Assembly (NCBI GenBank): GCA_904066235.2
Contig: CAJFCV020000001.1
Span: 12,891,291 to 12,955,290 of the forward strand
Direction of reading: 5' to 3'
Source of the DNA: Bursaphelenchus xylophilus
Taxonomy: Eukaryota; Nematoda; Chromadorea; Rhabditida; Aphelenchoididae
Length of the DNA: 64,000 nt
Shown: positions 1-10,093 of the stretch, piece after piece
How positions within the stretch are numbered: position 1 is the stretch's first letter
Layout: each line of letters starts with the position of its first letter
Made by a program: the position numbers and the translations under genes
Notes under the pieces: model-generated
Told to the model about the DNA's origin: nothing
The model's database searches: none
What the model saw: only the letters and a program-made list of their open reading frames with translations

Positions 1-593
1 CAATAAAAAACGAGAGAAAGGGCACGTCAAGAAAAATAAAGCAAAAGCGCTCAAGCAATGAAAAATTCTTGGCATTCTGTTTCAGCGGAAGAATAATTTT
101 TTGCTCCAAAGATAACATGATTACACCATGAAGATGGGGTAGAATAGGGTTATTGCATACATAAACTTGAAGCTGGACTCCCGCTTAACCTGAACACACA
201 TATTTCATATAAAAAAGTCGGTCGTCTTCTATCTGTTTGAAGCCTTAACTAACAACGCCTAAAAAATGTTGCGATTTCGAGATTTCGAGGATTTCTCAAA
301 GATTTTCCCTCGCCCCTATTTGAAGTTTCGTGGAAACATAGTCTGGAACAAGGCGGATTTTTTGAGCCCAAAATGAAAAAAAATCAAATGAGCCAGCTTC
401 GAGATAGAAAGTCACTTCATTTTGCGCAATTTCCTCTGACCTCGTCCAAAAAAACCGTCATTAAGACGGATTTTTTGGACACCTGCATAAGCGGAAACAG
501 AATGCCAACTTTCGTGTTGGAAAAAACCCTTTGAGCGCAAAATCTTGACGTGAAGGGCTTGAAGTTATTTTCGTTTTTTACTTTTATTTTTAG
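1..593. other. Gene-free lead-in, no exon recognised
   Basis: No exon-like frame with splice signals was seen. Around 440-530 there is sequence that reads, on the opposite strand, like the repeat found downstream of the receptor 3' ends near 2100-2170 and 5610-5660. Exons 1 and 2 of the receptor whose 3' exon begins at 594 are absent here, so that locus is truncated rather than merely cut by the window edge, unless a very long intron separates them. Confidence 0.5.
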
Positions 594-857
594 CCCTACT
601 TGACCATTTGGTCCTTCGTCAGAATCCCCATACTCTGGCTAAACGTGGCTCCATTACTACAAATCTTTTTTATCTGGCGGATCTACAAATACTTGAACAA
701 AGATATGCGAAAATCCGATTCCTACCTCATGATGCAACGGCAAATCACTTGGACGTTGACGGGCCAATCCGTAACGCCCTTAATCCTCATCACCGTTCCA
801 CAATTCTTGCTGGGCTTTATCTACGATTCCGGCGTCAACACGGACTTGTTTTTTCGC

Positions 858-1839
858 ACTGCGGGTGGGGTCAAGCGTTTCTCATGGGGTGGTCAAGTCT
901 TCCCTCTTAATATTGTTTTTCACTGAATTTCAGTCAGTTGTATCGAACCTTAAATTACGATTTTTGAGTCAACGAAGTAGTCTTTAGTTAAGCATGACAT
1001 TTCAGGAGATTTTTGTGTTAATGCGACTGTATTTGTTCTGAAAACTCTGAAAACCCATTGGCAAAACAGTTTCACTTACTTCAGCCATTAACACAAAAAA
1101 AAACATACAAGTCGATTAACCTCCGATGTAACTGTTTGGATTGAGTACGGAAAGGTCCAGGGGTGGCCACCGGGCCGGGCCTGACAAATTTTGAACCGGG
1201 CCGGGCCTGCTTTTTACCGTGGCTCAGGCCCGCGGCCCGGGTTTTGTCGAAATGCCAAGCGTTTCGCATTCAATGTTTTCGCGTCGGAAAAATTTTTGGA
1301 TAGGTTTGTATTTTTAGTATATCAAGTTCTACAATAGTTTATTACTTTATAGTACTTTTTTGCATATATGTTATAATATAAGGTCCAAATTAGAACATAT
1401 AATACATATAGGATAGTTCTTAGCAGATTTTAGCACTACAGGGAATAAGATCAAAGGAAAATTTCCAGCTCGCGCCCTAACCGGGCTTTTACCGGGCCGG
1501 TCCGGGCCTGATTACTACCGGGCCGGGCCAGGCCTGAAAAATTTTGAACCGGGCCGGGCCTGGGATTTTGCCGGGCCGGCCCGGAGCCTGAAATTTGGAA
1601 AAAGAGGCCCGTTTGCCACCCCTGGAAAGGTCCGCTAAAAAAAGGAAAGGGAGGGCGGGGAGGGAGGGGGGAGGTTTTCGATGGCGCTGATTTCGAATAT
1701 CGCATCCATTTTTTCTGAATTTTACAATTTTGCTTAAGCAGTAGTGTCTTATGTGTGGTTGTAAACCTCAATACCATTAATTAAGGGGAGGGGGGAAGAC
1801 TTGACCAACCCATGAGGAAAACTTGACCCGATTTGCAGT
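858..1839. mobile_element. Intron-forming TIR element, long copy with a nested insertion
   Basis: The left end ACTGCGGGTGGGGTCAAG and the right end (reverse complement ACTGCAAATCGGGTCAAG) form TIRs of about 40 bp. The flanks are TTTTCGC and GCTTCGC, a decayed target duplication. It occupies the same codon position as the 190-bp element at 5131-5320 in the neighbouring receptor, so the insertion predates the duplication of the two loci. The copy is longer because it holds extra sequence including the hAT-like element at 1158-1624. Confidence 0.8.
1158..1624. mobile_element. Non-autonomous hAT-like element, GC-rich
   Basis: It begins CAGGGGTGGC and ends GCCACCCCTG, and is flanked on both sides by the identical 8-bp duplication GAAAGGTC (1150-1157 and 1625-1632). 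CAGGG-type ends with 8-bp duplications are the established signature of hAT transposons. The interior is AT-rich but both subterminal regions are dense in CCGGGCCGGGCC-type words. No transposase frame is visible. It is nested inside the element at 858-1839. Confidence 0.85.
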
Positions 1840-2029
1840 GCTTCGCGTTCTTAACACTTCCTTGGCCATGGTTCCGCTGACCAATTCGCTGTCGACAATT
1901 TTGATGATCAAGAGTTACCGGACTACTGTAATGCACGCGATATTAAGACGTGTTGGTGTGAAGCAAAGAGACTCCATGTGGTTGAGAACGGGCTCGGATC
2001 TGCAGTCAGTTAGTGGGAGCGTGCGATAA

Positions 2030-2345
2030 TTATGGCAGTCGACCCGGCAATGTGGGCGAAGCAGCATCGAATGTAAGGCTTTAGAAATTGTTGCGGAGAA
2101 GCCTGAAAAAACGAAAGTTGGCATTCCGTGTCCAAAAAATTCGTTTCAATGACGGGTTTTTGGATGGTTTGACAATTTTGACACTTCGTTTGGACGAAAC
2201 TCCAAAGTGGACGGGATAATTTTTTTCTTCTATTTCGGGTTCCCGGACCATTTGGTTCACTTCCGTCCTTCTGTGGAAAAAGACAACTTTTGGGCAACTT
2301 TTTTTGATCAAACTTCTCGGTCGGCTATCTCGGCTCCCAGAGAGA
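2030..2345 (+). repeat. Duplicated receptor 3' flank plus dispersed repeat
   Basis: The sequence after the stop is shared with 5505-5830 behind the neighbouring receptor, confirming that the two 3' ends arose by duplication. Its second half (TTTGGACGAAACTCCAAAG and GTTCCCGGACCATTTGG) is also recognisable at 14990-15060, so it is part of a dispersed repeat. No protein is claimed from the frames crossing it. Confidence 0.7.
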
Positions 2346-2804
2346 AGTCCGTCGAATCGCGCTGTGCGGGTTTGAAGATTTTATTGACCGTTAGCCAAAG
2401 CCGTCAGACCGTTCTGACTTTGAGTTCACACTCAAGTATTACGCCGATAAAATTTTCGGTTCATAAAATACCTTGTCCTTTAATACAACGTGCCAAAAAC
2501 AGGGTTATGCCAGTTGTTCGGAGACGCCGCCATCTGCAGCCAGTGGGACTTTTGAAGACTTTTCCAAAAAAAATCTTGATTGTTGAACTTCCTACAACTA
2601 TTGAAACGTACTTGCTAGATTCCTGAACAGGTGGTATTTTATATAGGTCAGCTCTGACGAAACGCCGAGGGAGCGGCAGTAGGTATCTTTATTAATTCAG
2701 CCCTTTTAGGGTCATTTTTAGAATGTGGGGTGGGGCGTGGTCGCTTAGAATTTTTGGTTTTTTGTTGCAAGTAGATAATGCCACAAACGTCTAACTGGGT
2801 ACAG

Positions 2805-3880
2805 TACAGGGTGTTTCAAGAAATTTGGAACAAATAATTTGCTTATATCTTTTTTTTCTTTGCAGCTATCAACGAATTTCTTTTTGCTTCTAAAAATTGA
2901 CAGCGTGCGTTTTTAGAATCTCAAAAAAAAATTTTTTCGTCGGCGGAGGGCCCATTTCTCGGCGGAGAAAATTAGGGCCTTTTTTAAAAATCACAGCGTA
3001 TTACGTGGCGGAAACGCCGTTGCAATGGCTGAAATCAAGTTTACGTTACACCTCCGTCGATTTTACGGTATGCATTTTTTTGTTTTCGATTTTACGCGCA
3101 CCGCGGAGGCGCGGCGGAGACTTCAGATTTTGGCGGACGTTGTTTTGGGCCTTTGGCTGTTGCAATTCATGTTGGAAAAGAGTTTGGGGTGATTTTTTGT
3201 TGTCATCCGATGCACAGATGGCAAAAATTTCGTGCTTTTTTTCGCCGGCGGAGGATTCGGCGGAGGCTTTATCAAAGGGTTAAAGCAGTCTTACGAGTCC
3301 GGGAAAAATCTCAGCTACAAGAATCCATCAGAGCAGCATTGTCTGTCAAAGATTTTTGATTTTTTTGGTCCGGCGGACAAATCGGCGGAGTTTTGTTTTT
3401 ACCCTTTGATAAAGCCTCCGCCGACTCCTCCGCCGGGGATAAAAAGCACGAAATTTTTGCCATCTGTGCATCGGATGACAACAAAAAATCACCCAAACCT
3501 CCTTTTCCAACATGAATTGCAAAAACCAAAGGCCCAAAACAACGTCCGCCGAAATCTGAGGTCTGCGCCGCGCATCCGCGGAAGTGCGTAAAATCGAAAA
3601 CGCAAAAAAAGCATACCGTAAAATCGATGGAGGTATTACGTAAACTTGATTTCAGCCGTTGCAACGGCGTTTCCGCCACGTAATACGCTGTGATTTTTAA
3701 AAAAGGCCCTAATTTTCTCCGCCGAGAAATGGGCCCTCCGCCGACGAAAAAAAATTTTTTTTGAGATTCTAAAAACGCACGCTGTCAATTTTTAGAAGCA
3801 AAAAGAAATTCGTTAATAGGTGCAAAGAACGCAAAAATATAAGCAAATCATTTGTTCCAAATTTCTTGAAACACCCTGTA
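2805..3880. mobile_element. Large foldback element with Tc1/mariner-like ends
   Basis: The sequence from TACAGGGTGTTTCAAG is repeated as its reverse complement ending at 3880 in CTTGAAACACCCTGTA. The two arms (about 2805-3283 and 3401-3880) are near-perfect inverted copies around a ~115-bp centre, so the element can fold into a hairpin with ~480-bp arms. Ends of the form TA-CAGGGTG are typical of Tc1/mariner-type nematode elements with a TA target. The arms contain GGCGGAG-rich stretches. Frames inside are mirror images of each other and no transposase motif was recognised. Confidence 0.8.
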
Positions 3881-3952
3881 TATGTACGGAAATGACCTTT
3901 GTCTCAAATTTTGTTGCAATTTACGTTAAAAAAGGTTGTTTTTACTTTTCAG

Positions 3953-5504
3953 ATGGCCACGAACTGTGTGGACGCGGTGAATCAAGCCGTGATACAATCG
4001 GTGTCTTTTTCGGCCATGCTGGCCAATTTAGTTTTACTTTGGTTGATACGAAATCACACGCCGAACCCGATGAGTAGCTACAAAAAAGTTTTGTACACCT
4101 CATCCGTCATCGATCTGCTCTCTTCGCTCTCTCATTTCTGTATAATTCTGGTGAGTTTGGACGGACTTGGCATGCGAGGGCCCAGATACTGTATTGAGGG
4201 GTCGGTGGCTGGGCCGATGTGTGCGTATGGGTCTGTCGGGATAATAATGTGGATTGGTCGCTGAAAAAAAAGAGCAATAATGGGACGATTCCGAGGCGCG
4301 ACAAATCCACTTTATTTTCGCTGTACTAGTGGCGCCATAAAGCCCGTAGAGTTTTTTCGGCGACGTCGCGGAGTGCGCCCCACTCCTTTTTTTATAAACC
4401 TTTCTCATGCCATCTTTTTTCAGCGCACCGAAATAGAAAATGGAATCACCGTCAACAGCTTCGACGGGTTTCTTCCCCGACTCCTCCACAAAATGGGCCT
4501 TGTGGACGATGCAAACTTGGCATATCTTGTGTTGGTCGAACTCGCCTTTGAATACATCATGTTAGGCTTTTGTTTTGTGCCCTTCACTTACCGCTATTTT
4601 CATATGGTGTGGAAAATCCGGTTTACAAATGCAACATTTGCTTTACTGATGTCGATTTATGTAATCCCGATCGGCCTTTTCGCGTTTATAGTTGCGTACT
4701 TGGCCGGGAATACGTACTCCCACATGACGCAATTGGTATCTCCAGCTGATCCGAATTGCGTGAAGCGTATGCCGTACTATGATTACAAGAGTTATCCGGT
4801 GGAGGTAAGGTCGAATAAAAAACTAGAGGGAAGGGGCTTGAAGTCGTATTTTACTTTTATTTTTAGCCCTACTTGACCATTTGGTCCTTCGTCAAATTCC
4901 CCATGCTCGAGATAATGGTAGCTCCATTATTTCAAGTTTTTTTTATCTGGCGGATCTACGAGTACTTGAACAAGGATGTACGAAAATCCGATTCCTACCT
5001 CATGATGCAACGGCAAATCACTTGGACGTTGACGGGCCAATCCGTAACGCCCTTAATCCTCATCACCGTTCCACAATTCTTGCTGGTCTATATCTATGAT
5101 GCCGGCGTCAACATGGACCCGTCGCTTCGCACTGCGGGTGGGGTCAAGTTTTTCTCATGGGGGTGGTGAAGTCTTGTCAATGAGGCAGCCTTTAGTTAAG
5201 CGTGGCATTTCAGGAGATTTTTGTGTTAATGCGACCGTACTCGTTATAAAAGCCCATTGGCATTAACATTAGGGGGGAGACTTGACCAACCCATGAGGAA
5301 AACTTGACCCGATTTGCAGTGCTTCGCGTTCTTAACACTTCCTTGGCCATGGTTCCGCTGACCAATTCACTGTCGACAATTCTGCTGATCAAGAGTTTCC
5401 GGACTACTGTAATGCACGCGGTCTTAAGACGTGTTGGTGTGAAGCAAAGAGACTCCATGTGGTTGAGAACGGGCTCGCTGTCATTTAGTGGGAGCGTGCG
5501 ATAA
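3953..5504 (+). CDS. 7TM chemoreceptor, Str-superfamily-like, with a new intron
   Basis: Proposed exons are 3953-4150 (66 codons), 4424-4804 (127), 4867-5137 and 5320-5504, giving 344 aa. Predicted helices lie near residues 10-33, 45-66, 98-125, 134-161, 197-224, 246-272 and 285-311. TM3 ends in PFTYRYF, comparable to the F-x-YRY motif of nematode Str receptors, and TM7 carries the N-S-L-S-T turn followed by a basic tail with VGVKQRDSM. The ATG directly follows TTTTCAG, suggesting a trans-splice or first-intron acceptor. Paralogues at 7980, 12315 and 16525 have one uninterrupted 3' exon; here a 190-bp TIR element (5131-5320) sits in it and would cause a stop at 5169 unless removed. A GT at 5138 and an AG at 5319 remove it in frame. 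Role inferred: plasma-membrane odorant or chemical receptor. If the splice is not used, this is a pseudogene. Confidence 0.8.
4232..4320. mobile_element. Short GTCGGGAAAATAAT-type MITE copy
   Basis: The left end CTGTCGGGATAATAATGTGG and a mirrored right end (CGACAAATCCACTTTATTTT) bracket about 90 bp in intron 1 of the receptor at 3953. It is a short, worn copy of the family whose best copies are at 8312-8458 and 16181-16331. Confidence 0.6.
5131..5320. mobile_element. 190-bp TIR element acting as a candidate new intron
   Basis: The TIRs are about 40 bp: ACTGCGGGTGGGGTCAAG at the left, and the reverse complement of CTTGACCCGATTTGCAGT at the right. Flanks are GCTTCGC on both sides (5124-5130, 5321-5327). 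The junction can also be read as CACTGC...GCAGTG ends with a 5-bp duplication CTTCG, which would resemble Transib ends; the two readings cannot be separated here. The right TIR supplies a good acceptor (GATTTGCAG) and the left TIR a GT at 5138. Splicing there adds exactly 15 nt (five codons) relative to paralogues and keeps the frame. Confidence 0.8.
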
Positions 5505-5931
5505 TTATGGCAGTCGACCCGGCACTGTGGGCGAAGCAGCATCGAATGTAAGGCTTTAGAATTTGTTGCGGAGTGACACGTCAAGATTTCGCGCTCAACG
5601 GGATTCAAAAAAACGAAAATTGGCATTCCGTGTCCAAAAAAATCCGTCTCAATGATGGTTTTTTGGACGGTTTATCAATTTTGACACTTCGTTTGGACGA
5701 AACTCCAAAGTGGGCGGGAAACATTTTTCTTCTATTTCGGGTTGCCGGACCATTTGGTTCACTTCCGTCCTTCTGTCGAAAAGGACAACTTTTCGGAGCA
5801 ACTTTTCAAGCTTGTCGGTCGATTATCTCGCTCCCAGAGCCGGTGGAGGTTACGGTTTACAGATTCGAAATCCCTATTCCACCCTCTTCATCCCCAGTCG
5901 TTTTTGGAAACGATCCGTGACTTTTACGCTT
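5505..5931 (+). repeat. Receptor 3' flank, duplicated
   Basis: Matches 2030-2345 over most of its first 320 bases. No independent gene is supported; the overlapping open frames correspond to the repeat. Confidence 0.6.
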
Positions 5932-6360
5932 TTAAAAGACGATTTCTGAGTCAGTGCGTCAGCCGTGGACATAGGAAAAAATCGATTTTGAGTTTTTTGC
6001 ATTAAAATGACTGTTGGAAGGGGCTAAGCAAAAGCGAACAATATTTTTTCCCAAATCCTTCGTTAAGGTATATTTTTTTACAATTAACTGTTTTAGAAGT
6101 AATCGCCTCTAGCTGTGGTATCTTGCCTTACAGTGCAGTGATTTGACGGCTACTGTAGTTTTTGACCCTTGCGAACACGATGGAGTGATTATTTTTCCCG
6201 GTTTCCTACTGTAACATACCGTAATACCGTATCGACCGCTAAAAAACGGTCGTAAAATCTTTGTTTCTAAAAACCCCCAGCTGATTTTTTGATATGTTAA
6301 TCAGCGTAAAATTCTGCTCTGGACCCAATCAAAAAAAGTGCAAAAAGTGGTGCGACAAAT

Positions 6361-6429
6361 TTCGTGGTGTAGTGGTTAGTGGGCGGGACTACCATTCCAG
6401 CGTCCCGGGTTCGATCCCGGCTGGGTGCA
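6361..6429 (+). tRNA. tRNA-derived sequence (pseudo-tRNA or SINE-like head), left arm
   Basis: An internal A-box-like TGGTGTAGTGG and a perfect B-box-like GGTTCGATCCC with a five-pair T stem (CCGGG/CCCGG) are present. The 5' and 3' acceptor strands do not pair well, so I do not regard it as a functional tRNA. The anticodon identity is not assigned. It sits in the left arm of the foldback element. Confidence 0.5.
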
Positions 6430-7255
6430 AATGTCAAAAAAATGCCGCAAATCAATTTTAATGTAAAAATAAGGAATGTTCGAAGAACAAAAAGCAATTT
6501 TAAATGATTATGACACCTCTGTCTTCAAGTTAACCCGGTTTAATGTCATCTTAGCGGCTGAAAACGGAAAAAATAAAAGTGTTTCAAATGTGATAAAATT
6601 TATAGATATGCTTCTACAGGTTATTATAAGAAACTTTTCCGTTAGTCTTTTTTTGTAGCCTACAGTATAACGGATTACTGTAACATGAAACTATTTATAA
6701 AAAATCGATTTTCCCTTCGATGCTCTTGAAAAAAGGTTGGGATTTTTTGTTAGACCGCTCTGCCAGCAAAAAAAGTCGCCTTTCGTTATCCGAAACAAAA
6801 TTCCGAATTATTTCGAGTATGTTCTGACGTCATCGTTGATCGCTAATACGGTGAAAGATTATTCAGGTATACCAAATCATACTGCCATAAAAAATATTTT
6901 TTTTCACAGATAAGCTTCTTGGTAATAATTCTGCACATTATGACGTTACTTCCAGCTCTCTTTCGCCATGTAGAACACAAAATACAAAATTGTGCATTAT
7001 GCTACAGTAATCCGTTATACTGTAAGCTACAAAAAAAGACTAACGGAAAAGTTTCTTATAATAACCTGTAAAAGCATATCTATAAATTTTATCACATTTG
7101 AAGCACTTTTATTTTTTCCGGTTTCAGCCGCTAAGATGACATTAAACCGGGTTTACTCGAAAACAGAGGTGTCATAATCATTTAAAATTGCTTTTTGTTC
7201 TTTAGACATTCCTTATTTTTACATTAAAATTGATTTGCGGCATTTTTTTGACATT

Positions 7256-7324
7256 TGCACCCAGCCGGGATCGAACCTGGGACGCTGGAATGGTAGTCCC
7301 GCCCACTAACCACTACACCACGAA
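7256..7324 (-). tRNA. tRNA-derived sequence, right arm copy
   Basis: Inverted copy of 6361-6429 in the right arm, with at least one change in the T stem (CCCAGG in place of CCCGGG) that breaks a stem pair. The damage supports a non-functional, element-borne tRNA relic. Confidence 0.5.
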
Positions 7325-7979
7325 ATTTGTCGCACCACATTTTGCACTTTTTTTGATTGGGTCTAGAGCAGAATTTTACGCTGATTAACATATCAAAAAA
7401 TCAGCTGGGGGTTTTTAGAAACTAAGATTTTACGACCGTTTTTTAGCGGTCGATACGGTATTACGGTATGTTACAGTAGGAAAACAGGAAAAATAATCAC
7501 TCCATCGTGTTCGCAAGGGTCAAAAACTACAGTAGCCGCCAAATCACTGCACTGTAAGGCAAGATACCACAGCTAGAGGCGATTACTTCTAAAACAGTTA
7601 ATTGTAAAAAAATATACCTTAACGAAGGATTTGGGAAAAAATATTGTTCGCTTTTGCTTAGCCCCTTCCAACAGTCATTTTAATGCAAAAAACTCAAAAT
7701 CGATTTTTTCCTATGTCCACGGCTAACTGGCGGCTGATTCACTGATTCAGAAATCGTCTTTTAAGTGACTTCCCTGAGTCCAATTCTATAGCGATGGAAT
7801 GCTTTAGCGGCTCTTTAGAGTGCAGCTGACATTCAAATTCACAGCTGAAATTATTTCGAAATTACAAGAAGCGTAGTGCAGCGAACTTACCATGCCTTTT
7901 AAAGAAGTGGATGCCTTTTCGCCTCACATTTTGTTGCAATTTACATTGAAGGAAGATTTTATATTTTTTTGTTTTTCAG

Positions 7980-9474
7980 ATGGCCATAAACTGTGTAGAC
8001 CGCGTGAACCGAGTGGTAATACAAATATTGTCTTTTTCGGCCATGATGGTAAATTTAGTTCTACTTTGGTTGATCCGATATCACACACCGACGCCGATGA
8101 GGAGCTACAAAAAAGTTTTGTACACTTCATCGGCCTTCGATCTGCTCGCTTCGCTCTCGCATTTCTGTATAGTTTTGGTGAGTTTGGAGGGTGAGTTTAA
8201 AAGTGAATGCCGTTAGTAAAAGAAGCCTACGTTCTACGTCGCATTTTACAAACCCTTCTCATGCCATCGGTTAAAGAAACGCGAGAGCTATGACTTTCAA
8301 GGTTTGGCAGGCTGTCGGGAAAATTATGTGGATTTGTCGCGGTAAACTGTCTCGCCTCATCGCTACCGCACATCAAATCCCAGCTGCGGCTAGCCGTCGC
8401 AAAGCGATGATGGGCGATTTCAAGGTGCGACGAATCCACATTATTTTCCCGACAGACTGCTTAAACCTCAAAGACATATCTAGTTAGTATTTTACAAATC
8501 TTTCTCAAATTCTTATTTTCAGCGCTCCACTATGGACAATGACATTACCGTCAACAATTTCGATGGGTTTCTTCCCCGGGTCCTCGACAGAATGGGCCTT
8601 GTGGGCGATGGAAACTTGGCCTACGTCCTTTTCGTCGAACTCGCCCTTCAATACAACATGTTGGGCTATTGTTTTGTGCCCTTCACTTACCGCTACTTTC
8701 ATATGGTGTGGAAAATCAGGTTTACAAATTCAGCGTTTGCTTTACTGGTGCTGGTTTACATAACTCCAATGACCCTTTTCTCGTTTATAATGGCGTATTT
8801 GGCGGGGAATACGTACTTCAAGATGACGCAGTTGGTGTCTGCTCCGGATCCGAATTGCATGAGAAATTTACCATACTACGACAACATGAAATATCCGGCT
8901 GAGGTGAGAAGAACAAAAAAAATTTAGGCTGATATAACGGCAATCCTCACAAATTGTTATGCATGCTCACTCCTTTCAGCCCTACGCTGCCATCTTCTCG
9001 TCCGCTGTGATCCCACTTCTCTGGACAATGGTAGCTCCATTATTTCAAGTCTTTTTCATCTGGCGAATCTACACATACTTGAACAACGATGTGCGAAAAT
9101 CCGACTTCTACCGCAAAATGCAACGGCAAATCACACGGACGTTGACGGCACAGTCTGTAATTCCTCTCATCTTCATCGCCATTCCACTATTTTTCGTGGC
9201 CTTCGCCTTGGGCTACGACTTCACCAAGGACTTGTCGCTTCGCGTTTTTTACACTTCTTTGGCCATAGTTCCGCTGGCCAATCCGCTGTCGACAATCCTG
9301 CTGGTCAAGAACTTCCGACTGACTGTAACGGACGCAATAACGGCCACTCAGCAAAGGATGGGGAGTACGATGATGATGAGTACGGGTAGTGGTGTGGTCA
9401 GACGTGTGAGTGTAAAGCAAAGAGGCTGGCCGAGAAATGGCTTGGATGGACGGAGAAGCTACGGGAGCGGTTAG
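7980..9474 (+). CDS. 7TM chemoreceptor, Str-superfamily-like
   Basis: Exons 7980-8177 (66 codons), 8523-8903 (127 codons) and 8980-9474 encode 357 aa. Splice sites are ATAGTTTTG|gtgagt, tattttcag|CGCTCC, GCTGAG|gtgaga and cctttcag|CCCTAC, all phase 0. Exon 1 carries TM1-2, exon 2 the conserved N-N-F-D-G-F-L-P loop, TM3 ending in PFTYRYF and TM4, and exon 3 TM5-7 with LANPLSTILLVKNFR. The tail holds RRVSVKQR and ends in a Gly/Ser-rich stretch. The ATG directly abuts GTTTTTCAG. It is intact, with no stop or frameshift, and has the same layout as its neighbours. Expected to be a sensory-neuron surface receptor; the ligand is unknown. Confidence 0.9.
8312..8458. mobile_element. GTCGGGAAAATAAT-type MITE, full copy in intron 1
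   Basis: Starts CTGTCGGGAAAATTATGTGG and ends in the mirror CCACATTATTTTCCCGACAG, about 147 bp. The inside is itself partly palindromic (GTCGC...GCGAC). It lies wholly in intron 1 of the receptor at 7980 and leaves the splice sites untouched. Confidence 0.8.
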
Positions 9475-10093
9475 TAATCGACGATGCGCCATAGCAATTT
9501 CCTCTTTTCCGTAGAGCTTTAAAAAAGTTACTAACAATAAGGCATGGAAACTGTTGTTGTATAATGCTGATAAATTTGTTTTAAAAAACTCCTAAAAGTA
9601 TTGGAGTATTGGCATGTCTGCGCGGCGTGTTTGATCGCGAGATTGTGAAATCTTCATTGTTCGTGTTTGCTATCCACAAAAAGCTCTTTTTATTGTCCGA
9701 TACAAAGAATTGCTTCAGAACAGGTGAATTTTCACTTCTCGCGGGATCAACTTTATGGTATCCGCTTCAGAAGTCGGCAAAAAAATGAAAATGGAAGGAG
9801 GGACCAAGGTATTCGTCGGATACCTTCTGTCGGTATTCAGGTCGATATATGACTTCGGGCCAGGCCGGTCCGTCCGCTTCAAATTTGGCCCGATAGTTTT
9901 CAGACTCCAGCCATTGTATTCTGGTATTATCAAAAAACACCATTTTGAAGGCGGTTGAGCCTATTCTTTGTAGCGACAAATCATTTTTGGCTCTACTACT
10001 CCTACTACTTCTTGCTGAATCTTGTCAGATTCTACCGAAACTAGTTTCAATCATGTTTCAACTCGATGTAATTTCTCAAGTCAGAGAGAGAGA
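9475..10093. other. Intergenic, no gene recognised
   Basis: Holds the 3' flank of the receptor ending at 9474. The frames around 9715-9979 overlap each other on both strands without splice support or motifs, so no protein is called. Confidence 0.5.

Larger units (their letters stand above)
594..2029 (+). pseudogene. 3'-end relic of a 7TM chemoreceptor gene
   Basis: Only the 3' part of a receptor is present. An acceptor TTTATTTTTAG precedes PYLTIWSFVRIPILWLNV at 594 and coding runs to 864; it resumes at 1839 with VLRVLNTSLAMVPLTNSLST and stops at 2029. This part encodes TM5, TM6, TM7 and a tail ending in the family motif VGVKQRDSMW. It is nearly identical to the 3' exon of the gene at 3953-5504, including the sequence after the stop, so it is a partial duplicate. 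No exons 1-2 (66 and 127 codons in the paralogues) precede it. The interruption between 864 and 1839 is a TIR element that itself carries a nested GC-rich transposon. Most likely a pseudogene; a fusion transcript with an upstream gene outside the window cannot be excluded. Confidence 0.75.
5932..7764. mobile_element. 1.8-kb foldback element flanked by TTAA
   Basis: The arm starting TTAAAAGACGATTTCTGAG is mirrored by the arm ending at 7764 (CAGAAATCGTCTTTTAA), and the mirror continues, with small indels, to about 6690 and 6995. The centre of about 300 bp is unique. TTAA occurs at both outer borders, the target used by piggyBac-type elements, but a piggyBac transposase is not present. Each arm contains the same tRNA-derived sequence and the same gene-poor, T-rich DNA. 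It separates two tandem receptor genes. Confidence 0.75.

Noticed and set aside
2207..2626. 139-residue frame downstream of the receptor relic
   Set aside because: It crosses the duplicated 3' flank and a dispersed repeat; the paralogous region at 5570-5920 does not conserve the frame.
6361..6429. Functional tRNA gene
   Set aside because: The T arm and promoter boxes look right, but acceptor strands do not pair and the sequence is part of a foldback repeat.
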